Positions 1-9,209 of a stretch of DNA of 64,000 bases are shown in pieces. Position 1 is the stretch's first letter. Every line of letters starts with the position of its first letter. Made by a program: the position numbers and the translations under genes. Where the stretch lies: NCBI GenBank assembly GCA_951213105.1, contig OX578138.1, forward strand, positions 95,464,914 to 95,528,913, given 5' to 3'. Origin of the DNA: Amaurobius ferox (lineage: Eukaryota; Arthropoda; Arachnida; Araneae; Amaurobiidae). The notes beneath the pieces are model-generated. The model had not been told where the DNA came from. It did not search any database and was given only the letters and a program-made list of their open reading frames with translations.

Positions 1-951
1 AAAATATGAAAGTTTGTCATGAGAACACATGAATTGGGAACAATTGTTCGTTCACATTATACACTAAAGGATTGATATTGTTCTGTAGGCTGTGACAAAA
101 TTAGTGATATTCCATATGGAAGGAATATTCTCTGAGCAGGATCAGCTGTGACATCACTTTATAAAAAGAAGTTGCACTAAAACTGTGTAAATGACGTTGC
201 ACTTAACACTGCGAACATGGAGTTGCACTAAGACGTTGCATTAAACGATAAAAATGCAGTTGCATTACAACGTTGCACTAAACGATGAAAATGAAGTTGC
301 ATTGTTTGGTACCCTTTGGTCCAAGGAAGGCATGATTTCGTTTTCGGTTAATGATGCTGCATACATGTGCTGGTAAAGGCTTATGTGAGCTGTAAAACTA
401 CGCCTTTGTTGCTGCAAACGTCTTTATAATGGCAACTTTCGTTTTTTGAAGACCGGATCCGTGTCTGCAAACTTCTGCAGTAATCATAGTTAGGGTATGT
501 AAATGCACATAGTTTTTTCCACAATGTACTTTATCAATATAAAAAAGCTGATGTAATTTCAGATTAGACATTCTATTCGTACTTTAATATACAACTAGAC
601 TTAGGAGCTTTAGAGTCCTTGAACTCTGTCCACTGCATTGTACCAGAGAACATTTTACTTTTAATGTTTTCTACATTCTTAACATACCTATTTTACATTA
701 AATACATTTATTTTATCTTAATCACCTTTATTTTACATTAATCATTTATATACATATTCTTTATAGAAATTCTTATTGAACAAGGAATTTTTGTTTTCTT
801 AAGAATTATTTATTCTTATTTTCAAGAGCCCTCTTAAATGTCTTATTTCATTCTAGACCCTAATCAATCACCTCAATCTATCCTCTAACCATTTCTCTAC
901 TTAATTCAATCTTAACCAATTACTTTACTCCATCCTCTAATCACTTCTGTA
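1..951. other. Gene-free repeat-rich flank
   Basis: I see no coding sequence here. Positions about 172-310 hold a degenerate cluster in which GTTGCACTAA or GTTGCATTAA recurs about seven times at irregular 12-30 base spacing. From 840 on the sequence becomes pyrimidine-rich with repeated CTCTAACC and CATTTCT words leading into the 56-bp repeat. The stretch lies downstream (3' side) of the minus-strand gypsy element, so it could contain its 3' untranslated region, but no copy of the predicted 5' LTR was found. Confidence 0.5.
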
Positions 952-1107
952 CTAATTTCTACTTAATTCTCTAACCATTTCTCTATTCATTTCTAATCAT
1001 TTTTCTGCTAATTTCTACTTAATTCTCTAACCATTTCTCTATTCATTTCTAATCATTTTTCTGCTAATTTCTACTTAATTCTCTAACCATTTCTCTATTC
1101 ATTTCTA
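952..1107. repeat. 56-bp tandem repeat, about 2.8 copies
   Basis: Two full units (952-1007 and 1008-1063) and a 44-base partial unit (1064-1107) are virtually identical. Each begins CTAATTTCTACTTAATTC and contains CTCTAACCATTTCTCTATTC. The strands are strongly asymmetric: the plus strand is pyrimidine-rich. Near identity of the units suggests recent slippage or unequal exchange. Confidence 0.9.
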
Positions 1108-1910
1108 CACGTTTTTGATTCCCCTCCTACGTAACACCCGGCTGTCCGGTTTAAAATTGCCATCCCTGGTACAGGCTTGTACCGCTATACTTTCTACTCT
1201 AGCATCGGTCACTTTTCGTACGACCTGACAAAAGTTTTTTTCTCTTTACGTGGGCCAATAACAGACGCTGTCTTGGATTCTGTTCTGCGGTAATTCTCTC
1301 TAATTGAAACCGCGTACGTGATTTGTTTCCGCTTGTCATGTGACTAGAGAGCGAGAAGGGTCGAAAAAAAATTCAAAGTCAGCGCGGGCAGTGTACTTTC
1401 TCTTTGTGTGCTGCACAACGGATTTTCACAAATTGGATTACACATATTAATTTTCTGGAAGCTCTGTGAGTGAAATTACTGTTATTATTTATTTAGGATG
1501 ACAGTTTAATGTACCTGTTTCGCTAGGGTGCTTAAATTTGCTTACTTAAAGTTTAAATTACTTATTTTAGGAATTAGATTTGCTTAGGTTGTTCGACTGA
1601 CAGCCGATCGCTCTGTCTGTCCGGTCATTTAAACTTTAGACGCCTGCATCTCAGTTTATCTTAACTTAACTCCCTAAGTTTTGAATTACGTGAAAGTTTA
1701 ATTGAATTGCCTCACCTTTGCAGTTATTTCTTTAAATTTTATTTATAATGGCACGTTAATGATAAAAAATTCTTGTTACATTTCGTTTTACTCCTCTAAG
1801 TCTTTACTGAGATAACCTTTTCTCTGGATTAATTTTAATCGGTATTATTTTAACTTATATTTACGTGACCTACGTGTAACTTTAAATTATTTTCCACTGA
1901 CCTATTCATG
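1108..1910. other. Non-coding stretch 3' of the gypsy pol gene
   Basis: No open frame of note on either strand. Around 1117-1136 the minus strand reads GTAGGAGGGGAATC, a purine run that could be the polypurine tract of the element, but what follows it does not resemble the predicted 5' LTR. The 1130-1450 part is richer in G+C than its surroundings. I could not assign it. Confidence 0.35.
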
Positions 1911-4900
1911 TTATTTTATTTTCCGTGGCCTCAGATTATAATGAGAGTTGCGAAATACTCTTCCGTAAACGGTTGATTTCTGTTTATGTATATTTTCTAC
2001 GTTCTCCTCCTCTTGGGGATTATTTATATTATTTGAGCTAACTTTGTCCGTGTTCGTTGTATTCTCTGTGATAGGAATAGTCGATTGACCTCTCGATCTC
2101 TCTGCCACCCTTTTCTCTTTCTCTTGAACCTGTTCCGGCGGGAGGGGGGAGCGGGTTTCCCTCGCGGAGCGACCTTCTTCCAATTCGAGTTGAAATGGGA
2201 GAATGCCCTCGAAGGAGCCATCATCAGCCTCTGCTGTTTCTCCGGTGGCAACGCTTATCTCCGGCGCAATGTTTGTTTCGGTTTGCAAGTCGCCCTCCTG
2301 AAAGTCTCCTCCCGTAAACGGTTGGATTTCCGCGTCGAACCGTGCTGAATGTAATAAATGCGGTCTCCTGTCAGGCATTTCATATATACGATTTATATTT
2401 ATTTTGATTGGCTTTGCCCTAGGATCTTTAATTAGTTTTAATAAAAATAAGTGGGTTGTTAGTTTTTCTATTATTCTATACGGGCCTCTAAAACGTTTTT
2501 TTCCGAAGTTTGGAATGTTTTTGACAAAAACTTTTTGGCCTAATTCTAGTTTTCTAAATTTTGCTTTTTGTAAATATTTTTCCTCCTGTATCTCTTGTGT
2601 GCGGATTAAATTTTCGTAGGCTTGTTTGTATGCTACGGCCATAGTTTCCAGCTTTTGAGGTTGATTTCGTATATAATTTTGAGTCTCTTCCGCGTTATTT
2701 GGTACGATGTCCATAAATAATGGTAAGTCCCGTGAAAAGAACAAGAAGTTCGGTGACATACCTGTGGCTGGGTGGTCTACTGCATTATAACATACTTTAT
2801 GAATTCCTACGGCTGTTTCCCAATCGTCTTGCTTGTAACACTCGATTGCACGTTTTATGGCTGAATTAATTCTTTCTGAGATTCCATTTGTTCTCGGATT
2901 CGCTGCTGAAGTTAATTTTGCATGTATATCTAGTTTATCAAGTATAGATTTGAATAATTGACTAGTAAATTGGCTCCCGCGGTCCGTCAACACAAATTCA
3001 CTTTTGCCGTAAGTAGTTACATACGTAATTAATTTTGTTGCAATGGTGTCTGCCGTAATGTTATCTATCGGATAAAGTTCCGCGTGCCTGCTAAAATGAC
3101 ATACCACAGTCAAAATGTACCGGTTCCCATATTTACTTCTTCTTAGAGGTCCCAAAATGTCAAGTGACAGTAAATTTCCGGGATAGTGCGGAATTACATT
3201 CCTACCTAATGGGAAGGGGGGGTGAACTCCTTTGAGTCCCCTACAGTCCTCACAAGAATTTACATAATTCTTTGTGTCTCCATAAATTCCAACCCAAAAA
3301 TAGCGTTTGCTAACCAAATCGTACAGTTTTCCTACTCCCTGATGAGGGCTATGCAAATGTAGTAAAATTCTACTTTGTAATGTCTTCGGAACCACTACCC
3401 GTTCTATTGCGTTATCGCGGATGATATTTTTATCTTGCGAGACATACATCAATAAATCCGTTTCTGGGTCAATAAAATAATGTTCGAAATCCTTAGTTTT
3501 ACTATGCTGCTGTTCTCTAATATTATTCCTAAGTTTATTTAAAATGTCGTCTTTAATTTGCTCTGTGTGTATTTCTTCGATATTTGGAAGTTGGGATTTA
3601 TTTTCTAAGCTGTTTACTGTTTCAATATTATTTTTATTCCCTACAATTTCTATGTTACTGAGGTTGTTCTCGAAATTTTCTCTGGAGAGATAGTCTGCTA
3701 AGATGTTGGAGTTTCCGTCTATGTGTATAAAGTCATAATCATATTCAGATAGTTTTAATAGCCAGCGGGCTTCTAAATTAGCCGGGTTAGAAATTTTTAA
3801 GTGATACTTAAGGGGTCTGTGGTCGGAAATAATATAGAATTTTTTCCCGTAAAGGTAATTGTGGAAATTTTTGACTCCATAGAATATAGCCATGAGTTCT
3901 GTTTTTACTGCGGGATATCTTTGCTCGTGTGGTTTAAGTTTTTTACTGTAGTAAAGTACAGGTTGTAAGCGTTCATTATTCTTTTGTAATAGAACTGAAG
4001 AAATAGAGGTCGAGCTTCCGTCTGTATTAAGGTAGAATGGTTTGTCTAAATCCGGTTGTAGCACTAAAGGATGTTGAAAAAATTTATTTTGTAGTTCTTG
4101 AAATGCGTCATTGCATTGCGGAGACCATGAAAATTTATTCCGCTTAGCCGTTAGCTCAACTAGTGGAGCGGTGAGTTGCGCATAGTCTGGGATTAATGTT
4201 CGATAAAAATTACATAGGCCTAAAAATTTTTTAAGTTTTCGAACAGTGTTTGGTCTGGGAAAAGAAACAATTTTTTTTGTATTATTATCAGTTGGACTTA
4301 ATCCCTGTTTAGTCACTGTAAACCCTAAATATTCCATTTTCTCTCTAGAGAATTCACATTTGGTCGGTGTCAATGTTAAATTAAAATCTCTTAGCCTTTG
4401 AAAAACAAGCTCTAATTTCTCTTTTAATCCTTCATATGTGTGTGCCGCTAAAACCACATCATCAAAATATGCGTAAATGTCATGTTCGTGTAAATCTCTA
4501 AGAACGATATCTATAGCTTTTTGAAACCACGCGCCGCTAGTTTTATGTCCAAATATTAATCTGTTGTATTCGAATCTTCCATATGGGCTTGTGAATGCCA
4601 TCTTATGTCTTTCTTCCTCTGGTAATAAAATTTGTGAAAATGCGCTCTGGAAATCTAATTTTGCGTAAAATTCGAAACCTGCTAGTTTTGTCATAATATT
4701 TTGAATTTTTGGTACTGGATAATTAAAGTTCTGTGAGATACTGTTTAAGAGTCGTATATCCAAACAAATTCTGAATTTATCTGTATTTTGTTTTTTCACT
4801 AGAACCATTCCTGCGCTATAATTAGAGTCGCTATGCCTAATTATGTTTGCTTGCAACATTTCATCAATTTGTCTTTTTAATTCTTTTCTCAAAGCGTAGG

Positions 4901-6035
4901 GCACGTCATAAGCTCTAATTTCTATCGGATTCTGGTGCGATAAAATAAATTTAGGTTTTACTACTTCAGTACATCCTAAAGTGTTTAAATTTTTGGAAAA
5001 TACGTCTCCGTAATCCATTAATAATTTCAATAAATCTTTCCTCTGATCGACTGGCATGTGGTCTAAGTTAAAGTCTGTTTCCAGTAATTCGTTCCGTCTA
5101 ATTTCTCTTATTTTATTTATTCTCTCTTCCAATTCTATTTTATTCCTATTAGTATCTGTAAGGTGAATTTCCTCATTAGCCTGTTTAATATTGTGTTTTA
5201 ATTTCCCTATCAAAGTGTTTTTATTAAGTGTAATTTTATGTGATCCTTCATTCTTAATTGATATGAATTTATTTGGGTTAGTCTCTTCTGTTTCTAAGTG
5301 AAAAATCGTTGGGTTGATGTTTAAAGGCTGTTTTAAAATTTTTGGTTCAAAATTATAATTTTCTAATTTATTTTCTGTGTAAGTGCAATTAATTTCAACT
5401 AGTTTAGATTCTTGCGGGTCTATTTTAATTTTCTTGCGCGTTCTAATTGCTGTATCTGAATTTATATTTAGCACGCTTTCTTGCTCTCCTAAAGGGATTA
5501 TTATATTATCTATTTTTATTATGTTTTGTTTAGTATCGATGATGGCGTTATGAAGTTTCAAAAAATCAAAACCGATTATCCCAGCATAATTATGCGGAAA
5601 TTTGGCGGTAGTAACGTAGAATATGTGTTTAAAGATTTTATTTTCAATTTTAAATGACGTTTGTATAACGTTTATATAATTTAGTCTTTCTCCTGCCAAC
5701 GTTTTAATTGTGACTGATCTAGATAAATATTTGACGTGACATATTTCCCTTATTTTTTGGAATTCTTCTTTTCCGATTATACTAATCGTCGCTCCACTGT
5801 CTACCATCATTGCAACGGGCCTTTTATTAAACATAACTTGTATTGTAGGTAATTTTATAGATTTTTCTCCTAATTTTTCGTCTAAAGCAGAAATCACTTC
5901 GTATTTACACACCTTCCTATCCTTATGAATTTGTACATTCTTTATTTCTCCCTGGTTATCAACATAACCAAATCCATCGTAACTTAACTGGGGCGGGTTT
6001 TTTGGGAGCTTATGATAATTGCCGCCCCTCTCTAG
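1911..6035 (-). CDS. pol: Gypsy-type Pol polyprotein (PR-RT-RNase H-IN)
   Basis: The enzymatic polyprotein of the retrotransposon, probably made only as a Gag-Pol fusion by -1 frameshifting. The 1333 residues counted here start at 5912 (a GTG), but the frame is open upstream through the slip site, adding about 41 residues. Visible in order: aspartic protease DSGA (38-41) with a hydrophobic IIG flap-side motif near 112; reverse transcriptase with KLDFQSAF (Asp 420) and YFDDVV (Asp 484 and 485); RNase H with Asp 631, Glu 672, Asp 697 and Asp 740; integrase zinc finger H852-H857-C887-C890 and catalytic D918, D977, E1013 with the canonical 35-residue D-to-E spacing; GPY at 1143-1145. No chromodomain is seen. 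The C-terminal 180 residues are charged and acidic. All key catalytic residues are present, so the enzyme looks functional. Confidence 0.93.
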   Translation of the reverse strand, partial: LERGGNYHKLPKNPPQLSYDGFGYVDNQGEIKNVQIHKDRKVCKYEVISALDEKLGEKSIKLPTIQVMFNKRPVAMMVDSGATISIIGKEEFQKIREICHVKYLSRSVTIKTLAGERLNYINVIQTSFKIENKIFKHIFYVTTAKFPHNYAGIIGFDFLKLHNAIIDTKQNIIKIDNIIIPLGEQESVLNINSDTAIRTRKKIKIDPQESKLVEINCTYTENKLENYNFEPKILKQPLNINPTIFHLETEETNPNKFISIKNEGSHKITLNKNTLIGKLKHNIKQANEEIHLTDTNRNKIELEERINKIREIRRNELLETDFNLDHMPVDQRKDLLKLLMDYGDVFSKNLNTLGCTEVVKPKFILSHQNPIEIRAYDVPYALRKELKRQIDEMLQANIIRHSDSNYSAGMVLVKKQNTDKFRICLDIRLLNSISQNFNYPVPKIQNIMTKLAGFEFYAKLDFQSAFSQILLPEEERHKMAFTSPYGRFEYNRLIFGHKTSGAWFQKAIDIVLRDLHEHDIYAYFDDVVLAAHTYEGLKEKLELVFQRLRDFNLTLTPTKCEFSREKMEYLGFTVTKQGLSPTDNNTKKIVSFPRPNTVRKLKKFLGLCNFYRTLIPDYAQLTAPLVELTAKRNKFSWSPQCNDAFQELQNKFFQHPLVLQPDLDKPFYLNTDGSSTSISSVLLQKNNERLQPVLYYSKKLKPHEQRYPAVKTELMAIFYGVKNFHNYLYGKKFYIISDHRPLKYHLKISNPANLEARWLLKLSEYDYDFIHIDGNSNILADYLSRENFENNLSNIEIVGNKNNIETVNSLENKSQLPNIEEIHTEQIKDDILNKLRNNIREQQHSKTKDFEHYFIDPETDLLMYVSQDKNIIRDNAIERVVVPKTLQSRILLHLHSPHQGVGKLYDLVSKRYFWVGIYGDTKNYVNSCEDCRGLKGVHPPFPLGRNVIPHYPGNLLSLDILGPLRRSKYGNRYILTVVCHFSRHAELYPIDNITADTIATKLITYVTTYGKSEFVLTDRGSQFTSQLFKSILDKLDIHAKLTSAANPRTNGISERINSAIKRAIECYKQDDWETAVGIHKVCYNAVDHPATGMSPNFLFFSRDLPLFMDIVPNNAEETQNYIRNQPQKLETMAVAYKQAYENLIRTQEIQEEKYLQKAKFRKLELGQKVFVKNIPNFGKKRFRGPYRIIEKLTTHLFLLKLIKDPRAKPIKININRIYEMPDRRPHLLHSARFDAEIQPFTGGDFQEGDLQTETNIAPEISVATGETAEADDGSFEGILPFQLELEEGRSARETRSPLPPEQVQEKEKRVAERSRGQSTIPITENTTNTDKVSSNNINNPQEEENVENIHKQKSTVYGRVFRNSHYNLRPRKIK

Positions 6036-6041
6036 TTTAAA
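5990..6041 (-). promoter_or_regulatory. -1 ribosomal frameshift signal at gag-pol junction
   Basis: On the minus strand the gag frame ends GCT TTA AAC TAG, so the heptamer TTTAAAC (6041-6035) sits exactly as X XXY YYZ before the stop. Slipping one base back leads into CTA GAG AGG, the frame that continues open into pol. Six bases (TAGAGA) separate it from GGGGCGG (6028-6022), which can pair with CCGCCCC (5996-5990), a 7-bp all-GC stem with a 25-base loop. CTCCC in the loop (6008-6004) could pair with GGGAG at 5952-5948 as a pseudoknot. Heptamer, stop and spacing are read directly; structure and activity are inferred. Confidence 0.85.
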
Positions 6042-7099
6042 GCAGCTCTTCTGGGGAATGTATTTTCTCTCTCATTGTATCTGTTTCCTCTAAATGTACG
6101 TGAAAACCCCGGATTTCGCCTTGCGTATTCTCCGCGGGGGAAATTGTTAGCTGGCCCCTGCCTTTCTCTTTGCGTATATTGCCTTTCGCTCTGGTTGTTA
6201 AACTGCTGTGGGCGTGAACTCTGGGATCTACGCATTTCATTTTCCCGGTTATATAGTCTACAATTTATCATCAGATGGTTTGTGCGTCCGCAAAATAGAC
6301 AAAACATATCATTAGGGATATTATTATTAGAAGTTCTAGCTTTAGGTGTGTTTTGTTCCAATCTAAGTGCGTTAATTTGTTCGCCTAATGTTTCTAACAA
6401 ATATCTGTTAGCATTTTCCTGTTCTTTTCGTAGTTTTTCGATTTCCGTTTGTAAAGCCGGTGGTCCAGGGTGCGCGAAAATATTGTTTACAGCTTCTGTT
6501 TCAGGTGGAGAAATTGCTATTGCGTTTTCAATATTTTCTGCTATTACAATCGCCGCTTCGAAGGATAACGGGTTTGCTTTTAGCACCTCTCTCTTAATTT
6601 GCGTGTTTAGTGCGTCCAAAAATTTTCCTAGTCTTAATTGGTCAATGATTTTTTTCGACTCCTCGCTACTCAAATCACCTGCACTTTCTAGATAAGTCAG
6701 CGTGATACATTTGATTCTGTGTGCTAATGCCTTAACGCTCTCACCTTCAAATTGTTTAGTTAGAGTAAATTGTATTTGGCGGGTCGTTATGCTAGTCCTC
6801 TGTGAAAAAAATTCTAGTAGCCTTTCCTTTAGTACTTCGTACGAATTTTCTTTACGTAATTCCGGCGAACTCGCTAGGAATTTTAGTGCATTTCCCTTTA
6901 AACGCGACTTTAATACTACGAGTTTTTCTGGTTCGGTCCATTTTCCTAGCTTGGCTATCGAATCAAATTGATCGAAAAATATTTTACAGTCTGTTTCAGC
7001 ATTTCCTTCGAATACCCCAAGTAAAAAGGTTAACCCCTGTAAACGACTTTGATTTTCGCCTCCCTGCTCGGGCGCTTCTGTACTATTTGTATCCGGCAT
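6032..7099 (-). CDS. gag: Gypsy-type Gag with one zinc knuckle
   Basis: The capsid/nucleocapsid protein of the element. The open frame extends to 7108, but the first ATG is at 7099 (sequence begins MPDTNST), giving 355 residues. Counting from 7108, residues 25-200 look like the alpha-helical retrotransposon Gag core (FEGNAETD, LKGNALKFL). A CCHC zinc knuckle (C270, C273, H278, C283; C-x2-C-x4-H-x4-C) is followed by an Arg/Asn/Gln-rich tail, a typical RNA-binding nucleocapsid end. The TAG stop (6034-6032) immediately follows the slippery heptamer used to enter pol. The antisense open frames at 6075-6695 and 6702-7182 are shadows. Confidence 0.9.
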   Translation of the reverse strand: MPDTNSTEAPEQGGENQSRLQGLTFLLGVFEGNAETDCKIFFDQFDSIAKLGKWTEPEKLVVLKSRLKGNALKFLASSPELRKENSYEVLKERLLEFFSQRTSITTRQIQFTLTKQFEGESVKALAHRIKCITLTYLESAGDLSSEESKKIIDQLRLGKFLDALNTQIKREVLKANPLSFEAAIVIAENIENAIAISPPETEAVNNIFAHPGPPALQTEIEKLRKEQENANRYLLETLGEQINALRLEQNTPKARTSNNNIPNDMFCLFCGRTNHLMINCRLYNRENEMRRSQSSRPQQFNNQSERQYTQRERQGPANNFPRGEYARRNPGFSRTFRGNRYNERENTFPRRAALN

Positions 7100-7284
7100 C
7101 TTGTACAATTTTTATATCTACTTTCAAATTATTAAATATTAACTCACTTATTATTTACAATATTACAAAGATCTTCCCATGATGCATATCCATTTCACAA
7201 AAAAAATTTTCTCTGAATTTTGAATTTTGAATAATTACATTATCCAGTCAAATATTAATCGAGGCACTTTGATAACTGTGCACA

Positions 7285-7302
7285 AGACTGGTCTCGGCGC
7301 CA
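7285..7302 (-). promoter_or_regulatory. Probable primer-binding site
   Basis: On the minus strand, TGGCGCCGAGACCAGTC begins with TGG, the complement of a tRNA CCA end, and lies between the putative LTR and gag, about 190 bases ahead of the gag ATG. TGGCGCC starts are common among retroelement primer sites. The priming tRNA was not identified. Confidence 0.55.
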
Positions 7303-7594
7303 TAATATGTGGCGTGGCTCCGCTGAAATCTTACAATTACACATTGGCCGTTAATCGTACTTCTGCACGCCACTTGCTCGATTACCGAGCATATCTCCAG
7401 GTTCTGATTAATTAGAAAATGCATCACGAGAACACACAATAAATACTAATTAAAAGTTAATAAAGCTTTTATTTTAAAATACTTATATTCAAAACTTGTT
7501 ACTTAAAATTTAAAAAACCATAAAATGTCATCTTAATTACATAGAACATATTTACATTCGCTAAGTAGGTATTGGATAATGATCGATCTGATCA
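7303..7594 (-). repeat. Probable 5' LTR of the gypsy element
   Basis: On the minus strand this 292-bp stretch starts TGATCAG after a purine run and ends near CCACA just before the primer-binding-like site. It contains AATATAAG followed by AATAAAAGC (around 7488-7465), plausible TATA and polyadenylation signals of a U3-R-U5 layout. The boundaries rest on TG/CA ends and neighbouring signals only, because no second LTR is available for comparison. Confidence 0.5.
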
Positions 7595-7607
7595 TTTCCC
7601 CCTCTCT
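7595..7607 (-). promoter_or_regulatory. Polypurine-tract-like run before the 5' LTR
   Basis: Minus strand AGAGAGGGGGAAA lies directly 5' of the TG that opens the putative LTR. A polypurine tract normally precedes a 3' LTR, so its presence here is odd (see findings). Confidence 0.4.
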
Positions 7608-8165
7608 AGTTAAATTAAATATCATAATAGCCCTCAAGTTAGGCAGTTAACTTCCTTATTAAATAATATATATATTCTCTGATACTCAGTCTGCAGTGGG
7701 AGAGGACAAAAGGACTTACCCCTTTTAGGTACGGCAGGACGGCATCGAGGTGGCACTCATCCGTCGGTTATTAGACGACCCAGTCTAAACTCTGAAAAAT
7801 TACCAACTGAGTTCTCTCTCAACTCTTCTTCTCTTCGTCGGGATCTCGGACGGCCCCCTGGCCGGGCTCCATAACTGACGCTTGGCCGCTATAGGTTCGA
7901 AAACCCATAAATTCAGTGACGCGGCCGGGCTCCATCGAATCACTGGATTTGGCCCCTTCCCAAGGGTTGGCTAAAAATTGGGGGGCTCTAGCCCTCTTGC
8001 AGGTGTCCATTTTATTTAAAAATAAGATAGCGTCCTTTGCCATTTTCTCACCACTGCAGCTGGTCTCTTACTCATAGCCATGGAATGTCAACCGTTTCCA
8101 CGGAGAGAGAGGGGGGGGGGGGTAATACTTTCTAGAAGTGAAGTGGCGACAGGAAAATTCCAATA
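7608..8165 (-). other. G+C-richer island with a small open frame, unassigned
   Basis: This is one of the few G+C-rich stretches. A 74-codon minus-strand frame (8043-7819) begins ATGGCAAAGG in a favourable start context (GAAAATGG) and ends DPDEEKKS. It contains the partial repeat SMEPGRV / VMEPGQG, which reflects a duplicated CGGCCGGGCTCCAT in the DNA (near 7861 and 7921). A minus-strand GGTAAGT that could serve as a splice donor lies near 7720. The stretch could be the transcribed leader of another LTR element, or an exon; I do not recognise the protein. A run of 12 G lies at 8111-8122. Confidence 0.35.
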
Positions 8166-8171
8166 CTGTCC

Positions 8172-8680
8172 CACGACAGCATTTCATTCATAAACTTTTT
8201 CCAGTCCTTTCAATCATCATAATACTATAATAATTTATTTTATTTAAAAACTTATAAACATGGAGGTACAAGTAATTTAACTCTTTGCTTACAACTTCAT
8301 CGAAAATATCGTCTTCTTCTGTGCGTAAAATTAATGAATGTTTCATTCATATCAACTGTATTGCAGACTCCATGAGCTAAATAATTTTGCGTTAAAGAAA
8401 TGCAGCAATTCTAATACAACTCATTCTACATCCTTTGGTGTTTGCATTCTCAAATAACTCACTAAGTGAAAATTTGGCTTCGTTGTAGAAATAATCAATG
8501 TTTGATGATCAATTAAACTCAAATATATTGTTATTGCGTTGTTACAGTATGTAGATGCACGCAATTTAAGCAAAAAGTAAAGCGATTTTAGGACGGATAC
8601 AACACTAAATATGAATTAGAAAGAACTTTAAAAATCACGCTTTTGACACAAGATGGATGTCATATTTTCGACAAGTTTTT
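8172..8680 (-). repeat. R2 family copy (partial, minus)
   Basis: Reverse complement of part of the unclassified R2 family seen best at 35160-36178 and 51775-53062. Shared stretches include the words around TAAAGCGATTTTAGGACGGAT, TTGATGATCAATTAAACTC and AACATGGAGGTACAAGTAA. No coding capacity. Confidence 0.8.
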
Positions 8681-9208
8681 CTCTTAGAAAATGGGTCGGA
8701 CGCACGACGCGCAGTTCATTCAAAAATGTTATCTGAATGCAAACGTTACGCCTTTTGAAAAATGTGAAATAAGTTGCATTTTAGTGTTTCTTGAAATGAT
8801 TAAAGAGAACAGGTACACTTTCCTTAATATATGTTAGTATGTACTGAATCTGGCTATATTTCAGTAATAAATCGCTGTATCACAATTTAATTACTCTGAG
8901 TAAATTTACCTATAACTCTGGTTTTAATAACTGAGGATTTTTTAAATAGTATATAAGCGTTAAAGTTAATATTGAGCACATTTATTATTGAAGAACATTC
9001 TAATGAATTTTAATTTTTCAAATTTTGCCTCGCCACTTGCATAAGTAAAGTTAATTTATGTCTATTAATCAATTTGATTTTCAAGAACATCGGGCAATAC
9101 AGTAAATTAACTTGGCCGGCGTCACTCTGCAATTGTACAAATTTTACGTTTCACGGCCAATCCAACCTAATAATAATATTTTACACGCAACAGAAATATT
9201 CTGTATTA
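8681..9208. other. No recognisable feature
   Basis: A+T-rich sequence without a convincing open frame, RNA gene or clear repeat on either strand. Confidence 0.4.
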
Positions 9209-9209
9209 A

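Larger units (their letters stand above)
1911..7594 (-). mobile_element. Ty3/gypsy-type LTR retrotransposon, 3' LTR not found
   Basis: Read on the minus strand the order is 5' LTR (about 7594-7303), primer-binding-like site (7302-7285), leader, gag (7099-6032), a -1 frameshift signal and pol (protease, reverse transcriptase, RNase H, integrase) ending at 1911. The protease-RT-RNase H-integrase order and the GPY/F motif after the integrase mark it as Ty3/gypsy rather than copia or BEL. No envelope frame follows pol. Both long frames are intact, so the copy is likely young. The failure to find a 3' LTR in 1-1910 means that it is missing, displaced by other repeats or lies beyond the window. Confidence 0.85.

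Noticed and set aside
22..30. Shared GAGAACACA between the left edge and the presumed 5' LTR (7431-7439) as evidence of a 3' LTR
   Set aside because: Only about 13 bases with one mismatch agree; flanking sequence does not align.
6075..7182. Plus-strand frames of 206, 89 and 126 codons
   Set aside because: Antisense shadows of the intact gag gene.
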